A stretch of DNA of 36,849 nucleotides from Sphingomonadaceae bacterium (GTDB lineage Bacteria; Pseudomonadota; Alphaproteobacteria; Sphingomonadales; Sphingomonadaceae): positions 1-36,849 of the forward strand of contig JABDLY010000125.1 in the NCBI GenBank assembly GCA_013001755.1, written 5' to 3'. The number at the start of each line of letters is the position of its first letter. The stretch's first letter is position 1. The translations under genes were made by a program, and so were the position numbers. Of this stretch, positions 18,943-26,728 are shown one piece after another. The notes beneath the pieces are model-generated. The model worked only from the letters and a program-made list of their open reading frames with translations, made no database searches and was not told the origin of the DNA.

Positions 18943-18992
18943 GCTCAATCCTGCCCGCCTCGCACCGCACACCAGAGCAACCGACCGCACAT

Positions 18993-19022
18993 AAAAAAGG
19001 GGCCGGTCGTGAGACCAGCCCC
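18993..19022 (-). terminator. Rho-independent terminator of the ompA-family gene
   Basis: On the minus strand GGGGCTGGTC-TCAC-GACCGGCCCC-TTTTTT; located 27 nt past the stop. Confidence 0.85.
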
Positions 19023-19048
19023 TCTTTGTTTCAGCGTTAGCTGCTGGC

Positions 19049-20242
19049 TTACATGCCAGGACCGTAGGTGATTTCCACCCGGCGGTTCTGCTGTTCGCGC
19101 ACACCGTCGGCGGTTTCGACCAGAGGCCGGCTTTCACCGAAGGCTTCGCTAGCCATGGCACCGTCCGGAACCCCGCGTGAAGCGAGATAGGAACGGACCG
19201 AAGCGTTACGACGCTCAGACAGTCCAACGTTGTAGGTTGCCGAACCCGAACGGTCCGCGTGACCTGCGAGCATGACCGAGGTCGGGCAACGGCCCGTCTG
19301 GTACTGCGCAGCAACCGCATCGAGCACCGATGCCGCATCCGGGCGAATGTCCGACTGATCCCAGTCGAAGAACACCAGGAACGGACCCGGCTCGCACGCC
19401 GGAGGCGGCGGAGGCGGAGGCGGAGGCGGAGGCGGAGGAGGCGGCGGAGGCGGAGGCGGAGGCGGCGGAGGAGACCCGAAATTATAGGTCAGGCCAACCG
19501 ACAGCGAATGCGTCCGATGTTCCAGTTCCGCAGTGGAGCTGTAGAAAGTCTGCAGATCCACATTGGGATGGGTGAAATAGCGATACTCAAGGCTGAGATC
19601 GACATTGCGGGTGATCGGAGCGCGAGCGCCGGCAAGAATCTGCCAGGCGAAACCCGTATCCGAATCCGAAACGTAGACCGGCGCAGCCTGGGTAACCCGA
19701 AGCCCGTCGACCCGCGTGCGGGCAATACCGACACCGCCACCGACATAGCCCTGGAGACCATCGTCGGGACCGAAGTCGAACAGGCCGTTGACCATGAAGC
19801 TGAGGGTACGTGTGCTACCCTGAGCACCATTCCATTCGAACGGAATGCCCGGAGGGTTGCCTCTCGGGCCGCCCGGATTGTAATTCACGCTCTGCTGGCC
19901 GGGCGGTATAAAGCCCTGGATCGGCAACCGAGCACCCGGGACGTCAGCCTGACGAAGGCCGGTGACTTCCGCGCGCTGATATCCGACATCGGCTTCGAGC
20001 CGGAAAAGGCCGAAATCGTAACCGACATTACCGCCGACCGTCCAACCGAGATTGTGATCGACCTTGAACGTTCTGTTGAACGTCGTGCCTACCGAGTTGG
20101 TGACGTCGTACTGCGTGTCCTGGACGAACATGCCACCGCCTTCGACGCCGACATACCATGAATTATCGCGAGCCAGCGCGGGCGTCGCCGCAACGGTGAG
20201 CGCGGTGGTAGCGAGCGCCGCTTTGAGGGCGAACTTGCGCAT
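19049..20242 (-). CDS. OmpA-family outer membrane protein: beta-barrel, long poly-proline linker, C-terminal OmpA peptidoglycan-binding domain
   Basis: MRKFALKAALATTALTVAATPALA signal; barrel strands; S-P(n)-ACEPGPF; VFFDWDQSDIRPDAASVLDAVAAQY...LAGHADRSGSATYNVGLSERRNASVRSYLASRGV. Confidence 0.93.
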   Translation of the reverse strand: MRKFALKAALATTALTVAATPALARDNSWYVGVEGGGMFVQDTQYDVTNSVGTTFNRTFKVDHNLGWTVGGNVGYDFGLFRLEADVGYQRAEVTGLRQADVPGARLPIQGFIPPGQQSVNYNPGGPRGNPPGIPFEWNGAQGSTRTLSFMVNGLFDFGPDDGLQGYVGGGVGIARTRVDGLRVTQAAPVYVSDSDTGFAWQILAGARAPITRNVDLSLEYRYFTHPNVDLQTFYSSTAELEHRTHSLSVGLTYNFGSPPPPPPPPPPPPPPPPPPPPPPPPACEPGPFLVFFDWDQSDIRPDAASVLDAVAAQYQTGRCPTSVMLAGHADRSGSATYNVGLSERRNASVRSYLASRGVPDGAMASEAFGESRPLVETADGVREQQNRRVEITYGPGM

Positions 20243-20263
20243 AAACTTTCCCCTTTCTTACAA

Positions 20264-20280
20264 ATTCCTAGCGTAGGAAT
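20264..20280. promoter_or_regulatory. Perfect 7-3-7 inverted repeat in the ompA-family gene 5' leader
   Basis: ATTCCTA-GCG-TAGGAAT, 22-38 nt upstream of the ATG at 20242. Confidence 0.5.
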
Positions 20281-20495
20281 ACCAAAACCAATATCGAAAC
20301 CAATGTTTCCGTGCAAGCGGACAAATCAGCAATCTGTTGCCAAAATGCCGCAATCTGGAGAACAAATACTCTCTGGAAAGCGGCACAATGCCGATGACCT
20401 GACTAACCTATGGCGTCTAAGTCACAGCCTGACAACAGCATAGAACGCGCCGGGGCCGGAAAGTTTCCATTTTATATACAAAAGTTACAATAAGG

Positions 20496-20995
20496 TCACG
20501 GCGCGATCAGCCCATGCCCCCGGAGCGCGGCCAGGATTGCCCCGATCGCCGCGCGCACTTCGCTATCGACAACCGCTCCGCCGCTGGCATTGGAAATAGC
20601 TGGTTGCTGCTCGCCAATCACTTGTAAATCAACAATTTTTAGTAGCCCGGCGACGAGTTCGCCATCGATCCACCCGGCGGCCGTCCGGCGGGTAAACACC
20701 CCCTTGCCGACGAGCCAGACGCACATTTCTGCAACAGGTTTGACAAACCGCTAGCCGCCCCGGTCCAGATCGCCAGCCAGTCGGCTTCACCGGCCCAGTC
20801 ACCGACAGGCGCCGAACCGGTAATCCAGCATTGTCCCGCTGCGGGGTTTGCCGGCGGCGTATTGTCACCGCGCGATTCGGCCACCGGATGCAAGACGGCA
20901 TCGATCAGCGCCAGCGCCTCATTATGCCAGATTTCTTTCTGCGCGTGGCCCGTCAGGAGCTGCGGCAGGGCGAACCGGGGTGTCGTGTCGGTCAT
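20496..20995 (-). pseudogene. DUF2793 (GTA/phage tail-fibre-associated) gene, frameshifted
   Basis: Frame 1: MTDTTPRFALPQLLTGHAQKEIWHNEALALIDAVLHP...GQCWITGSAPVGDWAGEADWLAIWTGAAS; family-like text resumes in another frame as RFVKPVAEMCVWLVGKGVFTRRTAAGWIDGELV...ISNASGGAVVDSEVRAAIGAILAALRGHGLIAP. Frame break at about 20750. Confidence 0.7.
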
Positions 20996-21009
20996 GTGAA
21001 AATCTCCAG

Positions 21010-22003
21010 CTAGAGGATGACACTCGATTCGGCGGGCGGGCTCGATGCCGCCAGCGCGCCCAGCTGGGCGACGGAAACCGTAAAGCCGGTTGCGTCACCC
21101 GCGCCGTCCGCAACCTGCGCTGCTTCGGTGTAGAGATAGGCCGCCGGACCTGTTTCGGCGGTTCGCGCCGTTCCTGCATCGGGCGTGATCGTCACCGACC
21201 AGCGTTCCTCCTCCTCGCCGAGCGGGACATCGCCACCATCGGTCCACGCCCAGCCGCGCCGGCTGCGGCGCAGGCGGGCGAATTGAACGGCCGGCAAGCG
21301 TTAGCGCAGCCTCGGCCGGGATATCGTCGCCGATCCCCGTGGCGAGCAGCTCGAGTTCAGCGCCGAGCATCGCGCTTGCGGCATCGAACGGTTTGAGCGT
21401 CAATGGATCGAGCAGCACAAAACGTTCGCCCGCCACATGATTCGACATCGCCGATTCGGTCCCGCGCCGCCCACGCAACAGCCGCAACAGGCGGAATCGA
21501 TCGACGCCCAGCGCTTCGGCCGCGCCGAACTGTATGAGCTCGTCGCCCAGCAGCGCAAGATTGGCGCCCGCGACAAGCCCGTCGTCATTGCGGCCTTCGA
21601 GCCACATAGTGCCGTGGAGCAGTTCGATCTCGACCGCGTGCGCCGCATCGAACAGCGTGGATTGGCCATCGGCCAGCGTATCGACGGCGGTGCCGATGAT
21701 CGCCGGCGGCGCGGTCTGGCCGATGCTCTCAAAGCTCGCACCGCCGTCGCTGCTGAGTTCGAGCGAGGCATGCCGCCAGCCCGGCAAATGCCCCGCCGCC
21801 GCTATCAGCAGTTGCGGGGCGGCGGCAACGGTATGCGCGTCCATCCAGCTTTTCATCGCGCTCAGCTGGTCACCCATCTTCTCGATCGGAGTCTTCGGCG
21901 GTTCGGGCGCGGGCGCGGGCTCGGCCTCGCTTTCCTCATGGGCGGGTTCCTCCATCGCCGCGAAACTCGCGGCGAGCGGATCCATCTTGGTTTCGATATT
22001 CAT
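21010..22003 (-). pseudogene. GTA/phage tail 'megatron' baseplate protein, C-terminal remnant with aberrant N-terminus and frameshift
   Basis: ELIQFGAAEALGVDRFRLLRLLRGRRGTESAMSNHVAGERFVLLDPL and then, in another frame, RRSRRGWAWTDGGDVPLGEEEERWSVTI...VSVAQLGALAASSPPAESSVIL; N-terminus MNIETKMDPLAASFAAMEEPAHEE does not look like tail protein. Confidence 0.65.
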
Positions 22004-22100
22004 TATGTGCTTCTCCTTGTGGCAAAGAAAAACCCCGCGCCGGGGGGCACGGGGGCGGACTGAGAACTCTCTCCCGCGTGCGGGAGAAGAAATTGGGACT

Positions 22101-22196
22101 CACACAAAGACACCAAGGAAAGCGGCGAATGCACGTCCCAATCTTCGTGCCTTTGTGTCTACGTGCGAAATTTGTGTCTTCGTGTGAAATTTCGAC
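22101..22196. repeat. Intergenic imperfect inverted repeat ('cacaaagacacc / cctttgtgtc' type)
   Basis: cacacaaagacaccaaggaaa...cttcgtgcctttgtgtctacgtgcgaaatttgtgtcttcgtgtgaaatttc, between the GTA remnant and the DUF3297 gene. Confidence 0.55.
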
Positions 22197-22286
22197 AAAT
22201 AGATTGCGCGCTAGGCGAGGATCTAGGCCTCGCCCGTTCGAGAAGCGGGTTTGCGCACGCTATCCTTTCAAACTAAAGGCCGCTCC

Positions 22287-22562
22287 ATGACTGGAGACAC
22301 CGAAAAACCCGCCGCAGACACCCCGCCCGATCGCCTCTCGAACAATCCGACGAGCGATTATTACGAGCCCGAGCTGCTCGCGCGCGGGATCGGCATCCGC
22401 TTCAAGGGCAAGGAGCGCAGCAACGTCGAGGAATATTGCATCTCCGAAGGCTGGATCCGCGTCCAGGCCGGCCGCGCCAACGATCGCCACGGCAACCCGC
22501 TGACGATCAAGATCAACGGCGAGGTCGAGGCGTGGTATGAGGATGTTGGGCAAGGCGACTGA
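22287..22562 (+). CDS. DUF3297 family protein
   Basis: PPDRLSNNPTSDYYEPELLARGIGIRFKGKERSNVEEYCISEGWIRVQAGRANDRHGNPLTIKINGEVEAWYED. Confidence 0.85.
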   Translation: MTGDTEKPAADTPPDRLSNNPTSDYYEPELLARGIGIRFKGKERSNVEEYCISEGWIRVQAGRANDRHGNPLTIKINGEVEAWYEDVGQGD

Positions 22563-22633
22563 GCAGGCCTGCCTGCCGAATTGACAGCCGCCGCCGGGCA
22601 CGACTAGCTTCCTCGCACTGAGGGGGAACATCG

Positions 22634-22918
22634 ATGAGCATCAAAACCATTTTGACGGGCCTGTTGTGCCTTGCGATGATTGTCTGGCTCTATTTCGCAG
22701 TGACCGAAATCTCCGCATTGTCGGGCGATATTGAAGGCATGTCGGCGGCCGATCCCGACGCCGATCCGCTGATCATGCAAACCAGGATGGAGTCGGTTCG
22801 CAGCGCGCAGGACGCCCGGCAGATGACGATCGTCTATGTCGTGATCAGCTTTGTTGTGTTCGCAGCGGCACTGTTCGGCATCCGCCGGATCGGCCGGAAC
22901 AAAGACCCTGAAGGCTAA
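22634..22918 (+). CDS. Small membrane protein with two predicted TM helices, unknown function
   Basis: MSIKTILTGLLCLAMIVWLYFAVTEIS...QMTIVYVVISFVVFAAALFGIRRIGRNKDPEG; start preceded by agggggaacatcg. Confidence 0.65.
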   Translation: MSIKTILTGLLCLAMIVWLYFAVTEISALSGDIEGMSAADPDADPLIMQTRMESVRSAQDARQMTIVYVVISFVVFAAALFGIRRIGRNKDPEG

Positions 22919-23007
22919 GCCGCGCAACTCATACCGCCGAGTGCATGAATGCGCGCGATCGGCTGCATCGGGATGTTGACGAGGCTTACCTCGACCAGAT
23001 CGAAATC
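22915..23007 (-). pseudogene. HK97-type prohead protease C-terminal stub (GTA remnant)
   Basis: Reverse strand frame reads TDFDLVEVSLVNIPMQPIARIHALGGMSCAA*, matching the terminal strand motif (EVSLV..PM.P.AR) of HK97 prohead proteases, immediately after the TerS-like stop. Confidence 0.5.
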
Positions 23008-23503
23008 AGTCCTCATAGCCGAGCCTTTCGCGCATCTCGTCGAGCCTGGCTTCAAGCTCGGTGCGGGCGGCTTCATAGGCTTCGTCGAGATCTTCGTCGG
23101 TCTCGCCGGGCGCGCCCTTCACATTGTCGCGGTGGAGCGAGAGCAGGCGCAGCGCCATCGCATCATTATAGACGGTCTTCGTGCCGACCTTCTTTCCGCC
23201 ATGCCAGACATCCTCCTCGACGCCATGGAGCGCACGCTCGATCAGCGCGCGTTCGAGCCTTTCATAGCCCGAAGTCAGCGCCGCGAGCATGCCGGCGCGG
23301 AAGGTGGCGTCCTTCTTGCGATGGCAGTCGATGGTGCTCGGCGAAAAGCCGCAGACCTTGGCCGATGCGGTGATGTTGCAGGTTTCGGCAAGTGCATCGA
23401 GGAAGACCTGCTTGTCTTCCCTGCCGAAGCGGCGCGCGCGAGGCGTCTTGATCTGTGGTCTCCCGCCCCCGCCGCGCGCGAGCTCGGCTTCGCATCTGGG
23501 CAT
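23006..23503 (-). CDS. GTA/phage terminase small subunit-like protein
   Basis: GRPQIKTPRARRFGREDKQVFLDALAETCNITASAKVCGFSPSTIDCHRKKDATFRAGMLAALTSGYERLERALIERALHG; HTH-like N-terminus; start at internal Met (MPRCEAE). Confidence 0.65.
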   Translation of the reverse strand: MPRCEAELARGGGGRPQIKTPRARRFGREDKQVFLDALAETCNITASAKVCGFSPSTIDCHRKKDATFRAGMLAALTSGYERLERALIERALHGVEEDVWHGGKKVGTKTVYNDAMALRLLSLHRDNVKGAPGETDEDLDEAYEAARTELEARLDEMRERLGYED

Positions 23504-23549
23504 GGCGTGTCCTTGTTGAAACGAAGATATCGGCGCATTGCCGGTTGCC

Positions 23550-23640
23550 GTCATTGCGAGCGCAGCGACGCAATCTAGAACCGTTAGCGCTACTGCCAGC
23601 CGCTCCGGATTGCTTCGTCGCTCCGCTCCTCGCAACGACG
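23550..23640. repeat. Intergenic palindromic repeat, GTCATTGCGAGCG family, copy 2
   Basis: gtcattgcgagcgcagcgacgcaatctag...ccggattgcttcgtcgctccgctcctcgcaacgac; same approximate 91 bp length as copy 1. Confidence 0.78.
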
Positions 23641-23694
23641 GTTTCCGATCGAAATCATCGCCGCCGTCGCGAATCGGATTTTTCGACGTTCCGG

Positions 23695-23755
23695 ATATGT
23701 ACCTAAACAGCGTAACGTTGTCAAGGTATTTTTACCGGTTTGGTACATATTGACA
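23695..23755. promoter_or_regulatory. Nested inverted repeats upstream of the TPR gene
   Basis: ATATGTACC (23695-23703) / GGTACATAT (23742-23750) flanking GGTA-TTTT-TACC; plus TGTCAA / TTGACA. Confidence 0.45.
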
Positions 23756-23818
23756 GCCCGTCATTCGCGACAACCGCGAAAATTCTTGCTATAACGCCGG
23801 CGGCAAAGGGGAGGCGCT

Positions 23819-25075
23819 ATGTCGGGAAGAGGCAATTACGGCGGCCGGTTTGCGGCGCTCGCTGCGGTGTTGCTGTTCGCGGCAGCCCCTTCGCCCGCGT
23901 CGCCGGCCGTAATCGAACGGCTGACGGCGCTCTTCGAACAGGGTGCGCTCGCCGAAAGCTGGGTCGCCGGAAGGCGGGCGATCGAACGCGCCGAGGCCGA
24001 GCTTGGCGCGAGCCATCCGCAGGTTATCCGGCTGTTGCTGATCACCGGCCGCGCCGAACTGGCCGACGGCCTGCCTTTCCACGCCATCGGCCATTTCGAA
24101 CGCGCGCTCGCCGGCGCGCGCGCGGCGGGAAACGGTGATCCGCTGACGATCGAGGCGATGGCGGAACTGGGCGGAGCGTTCGATGCCATCGACCGGCTCA
24201 CCGAGGCAGAGGCGCAATACCGCCCGGCGCTCGCCGCCAGCGAACGGATCCACGGCGCCGGCCATTCCCGAACGATCGACCTCGCCGCCCGGCTCGGCGG
24301 AATATATGCGCGCCAAGGCCAATATGCCGAGGCCGAGCCGCTGCTCGTCCGTGCGCTCGAAGCACTGCAGCGCGAGCGCGGACCCGACGATCCCGCGACG
24401 CTCGAAACAATCGCCGCGCTCGCCGGTGTCTATCGCAGCCAGCGCCTCCATGCGCAGGCCGAGCCGCTGCTCGTCCGGCTGATCGAGGCGCGCGAACGCA
24501 CCGCGGGCGAAAGCGCCTATGAAACCGTGGCCGCGAACACCGCGCTCGCCCAATTGCTCGCCGAACAGCGCCGCTATGACGAGGCCGAGCCGCTGTTCCG
24601 CTCCGCGCTCGCGGTCATCGCCGCCGCGCCCGAACTCGGCGATCCGCAAAGTTCGCCCGCCGGCCAGAGCCTCGGCCTACTCTACCGCGAACAGCGGCGC
24701 TTCGCCGAAGCCGAGCCGTATCTGCGCGCCACCTATGACTATTTCGACGGGCTGCTCGGCCCGGGCTGCGCCGACACGATCAATGCCGCGCACGATCTCG
24801 CGCGGCTTCACGAATTGCAGGGCGATGCGGCAAGCGCGATCCCGCTCTACCGCACGGCCTTTACCCGCCGCGACTATAATTACGGGATCGGCCATCCCGA
24901 CACGTTGCTCAGCGGCGCCGGGCTCATGCGATCGTTGCTGCTGTCGGGCGAGGGCGGCGGCGAGGCGCTGGGCGCAGCGCGGCGGATCGCCGAAGTGATG
25001 CGCGAGCGGCGGCGGATCGGCGGCGCCGCGGCGGGGCGGCTCGCGGGCGGGACATTCCGGCAACGCTATTGTTGA
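23819..25075 (+). CDS. Tetratricopeptide repeat protein, probably exported
   Basis: N-terminal hydrophobic signal; repeated kinesin-light-chain-like TPRs (RQGQYAEAEPLLVRALEALQRERGPDDPATLETIAALAGVYRSQ...). Confidence 0.85.
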   Translation: MSGRGNYGGRFAALAAVLLFAAAPSPASPAVIERLTALFEQGALAESWVAGRRAIERAEAELGASHPQVIRLLLITGRAELADGLPFHAIGHFERALAGARAAGNGDPLTIEAMAELGGAFDAIDRLTEAEAQYRPALAASERIHGAGHSRTIDLAARLGGIYARQGQYAEAEPLLVRALEALQRERGPDDPATLETIAALAGVYRSQRLHAQAEPLLVRLIEARERTAGESAYETVAANTALAQLLAEQRRYDEAEPLFRSALAVIAAAPELGDPQSSPAGQSLGLLYREQRRFAEAEPYLRATYDYFDGLLGPGCADTINAAHDLARLHELQGDAASAIPLYRTAFTRRDYNYGIGHPDTLLSGAGLMRSLLLSGEGGGEALGAARRIAEVMRERRRIGGAAAGRLAGGTFRQRYC

Positions 25076-25350
25076 TCGGTTGCTGATCCGCGGCGAAATT
25101 TATGTTATGCGAGTCGCATCCTGTGGCGGTTAGGTCCGCCCAGGCAATTGACGGGACTCATAAGCCCCGCCCGCCTCCCCGCCACGCGCGCACGCCCGGA
25201 CGGGGAGGTTTTCGTTGGCGTTGGAAAACCGACGGAATCTTCGGTTTCCGTCAACACAGCCTGCGCTGGCATGACGAGTAGATGCGGACCAACCGCTTCG
25301 CCCGCCCCGCGTCGACTTCAGGTCAAATCGGGCAATCCCTTCCGCGCCCC

Positions 25351-25376
25351 GGAACAGCGACGCGCCTCGACGCGTT
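25351..25376 (+). promoter_or_regulatory. EcfG-type (general stress response sigma) promoter
   Basis: GGAAC (25351-25355) N17 CGTT (25373-25376), upstream of the small ORF at 25412. Confidence 0.6.
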
Positions 25377-25411
25377 ACTGATCCCGACCCTTCGCAAAAA
25401 AAGGAAAGCTT

Positions 25412-25564
25412 ATGAGCGACCCGAAACATGGCAAAAACACCGACAAGCCCGTCCCGACCGATCCCGTCGGCGATATGACGCCGGCCGACCGCCCCGGCCC
25501 CGACAGCAGCCGCCCGCAAGAACAGCGCAACCAACCGAAAACGCCGAAGGACAAATCGCACTAG
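25412..25564 (+). CDS. Small (50 aa) hydrophilic, Pro/Lys/Asp-rich disordered protein
   Basis: aaaggaaagctt RBS then ATG; MSDPKHGKNTDKPVPTDPVGDMTPADRPGPDSSRPQEQRNQPKTPKDKSH*; not in the supplied ORF track. Confidence 0.6.
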   Translation: MSDPKHGKNTDKPVPTDPVGDMTPADRPGPDSSRPQEQRNQPKTPKDKSH

Positions 25565-25580
25565 CTTCGCCAGCTACGCC

Positions 25581-25922
25581 TCACCCCTGCCCGAGCAGCG
25601 TCTGCATCCTGTCGATATAGGCGATCCAGGCTTCGCGGCCGGCCTTGCTGAGATGGCAGAGCGTCTGCGGCTTGCGGTCGACGAACTTCTTTTCGACATC
25701 GACATAGCCCGCGTCCTCGAGCTTCCTGAGATGGACCGAGAGATTGCCGTCGGTGACACCGGCATGATCCTTGATCGCGCTGAAATCGGCGCTGCCCGCG
25801 CCCGACAGATAGGCCATCACCGCGAGCCGCACCCGGCCATGGATGACATCGTCGATCGCGCGGTAATCGAAATCGCCGCCGCCATCGCCGGCTATTTCTT
25901 CGTGCCCTTTATCCCCGGTCAC
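25581..25922 (-). CDS. Winged-helix transcriptional regulator
   Basis: IHGRVRLAVMAYLSGAGSADFSAIKDHAGVTDGNLSVHLRKLEDAGYVDVEKKFVDRKPQTLCHLSKAGREAW. Confidence 0.88.
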   Translation of the reverse strand: MTGDKGHEEIAGDGGGDFDYRAIDDVIHGRVRLAVMAYLSGAGSADFSAIKDHAGVTDGNLSVHLRKLEDAGYVDVEKKFVDRKPQTLCHLSKAGREAWIAYIDRMQTLLGQG

Positions 25923-25926
25923 CGGA

Positions 25927-26547
25927 CTAATCCCCGGCCTTCTCGGCGCGCAGCTGGAGGAAGCCGGGCACGACCGAGACGAGCAGCGCGCCCGCCGCGA
26001 CGACGAGATATTGCGCCGGATCGCCGATCATCAGCACCGTGACCGCGGCAAGGGCGAGCGAGAGCACCGCGAACGGCACGAGGCGGCGCGCGGCGCCGGC
26101 GACCGCGCTGGTGTTGAGCGCGACGGCATAGGCGCCGAAGGTGATCGGCGGCATCATCGCGTAATAGGCGAAGGCGGCTTCGGTCTGCTCGATATTGCCA
26201 TAGACGAACAGCGCGATGGCGATCGTCGCGAAAACCGCGCCGGTCGTGATCCATACGGTCCGCTCGACGCGGTTGCCGATGGTCGGCGCGGCGGGCGCGC
26301 AATCGATGCCGCGGCCGAGCACCGAGGATAGCACGCCGCCCAATCCCATCAGCCCGAACCAGATCACCGCCAGCGACCAGGCGGGCCATTCGAGCAACCG
26401 GCTCGCTACCCCCCAGTGGAGCGCCGCGGCGAGCGCAACGAGACAGCCCCACATTACGAGATGCGTGCCGCCGAGCAACGGCGCCTCGCGCCCTTCTTCG
26501 GCAATGGCGCGGAGGCGGGAGAGATCGTCGGGTGCGGGAGTGTTCAT
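25927..26547 (-). CDS. Multi-TM membrane protein of unknown function, in operon with the regulator
   Basis: MNTPAPDDLSRLRAIAEEGREAPLLGGTHLVMWGCLVALAAALHWGVASRLLEW...; several hydrophobic segments. Confidence 0.8.
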   Translation of the reverse strand: MNTPAPDDLSRLRAIAEEGREAPLLGGTHLVMWGCLVALAAALHWGVASRLLEWPAWSLAVIWFGLMGLGGVLSSVLGRGIDCAPAAPTIGNRVERTVWITTGAVFATIAIALFVYGNIEQTEAAFAYYAMMPPITFGAYAVALNTSAVAGAARRLVPFAVLSLALAAVTVLMIGDPAQYLVVAAGALLVSVVPGFLQLRAEKAGD

Positions 26548-26571
26548 GATATCTGGCCTTTCTTTTCTCAG

Positions 26572-26725
26572 TTCCTCCCGTCGCGCAGCGATGGGGAGGG
26601 GGACCGCGCTTGCGCTGTGGAGGGGCATTGCGCTGGCGGTGCCTGAGACCCTCGCCCTTCGGGCTTCGGCCCCTCCACCGCCTTCGGCGGTCCCCCTCCC
26701 CAAAGCAGAGCTTCGGGGAGGAATT
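26572..26725. repeat. Palindromic intergenic element, 'cctccc...gggagg' family, copy 1
   Basis: ttcctcccgtcgcgcagcgatggggagggggaccgcg...cctccaccgccttcggcggtccccctcccc...gcttcggggaggaa. Confidence 0.7.
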
Positions 26726-26728
26726 ACG

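Noticed and set aside
19399-19474. Tandem GGCGGAGGC units as CRISPR or non-coding satellite
   Set aside because: In-frame coding for proline in a clear OmpA-family protein; no spacers.
19259-20161. 300 aa plus-strand ORF with poly-Arg run
   Set aside because: Antisense to the OmpA-family gene; the Arg run is just the complement of the poly-Pro repeat.
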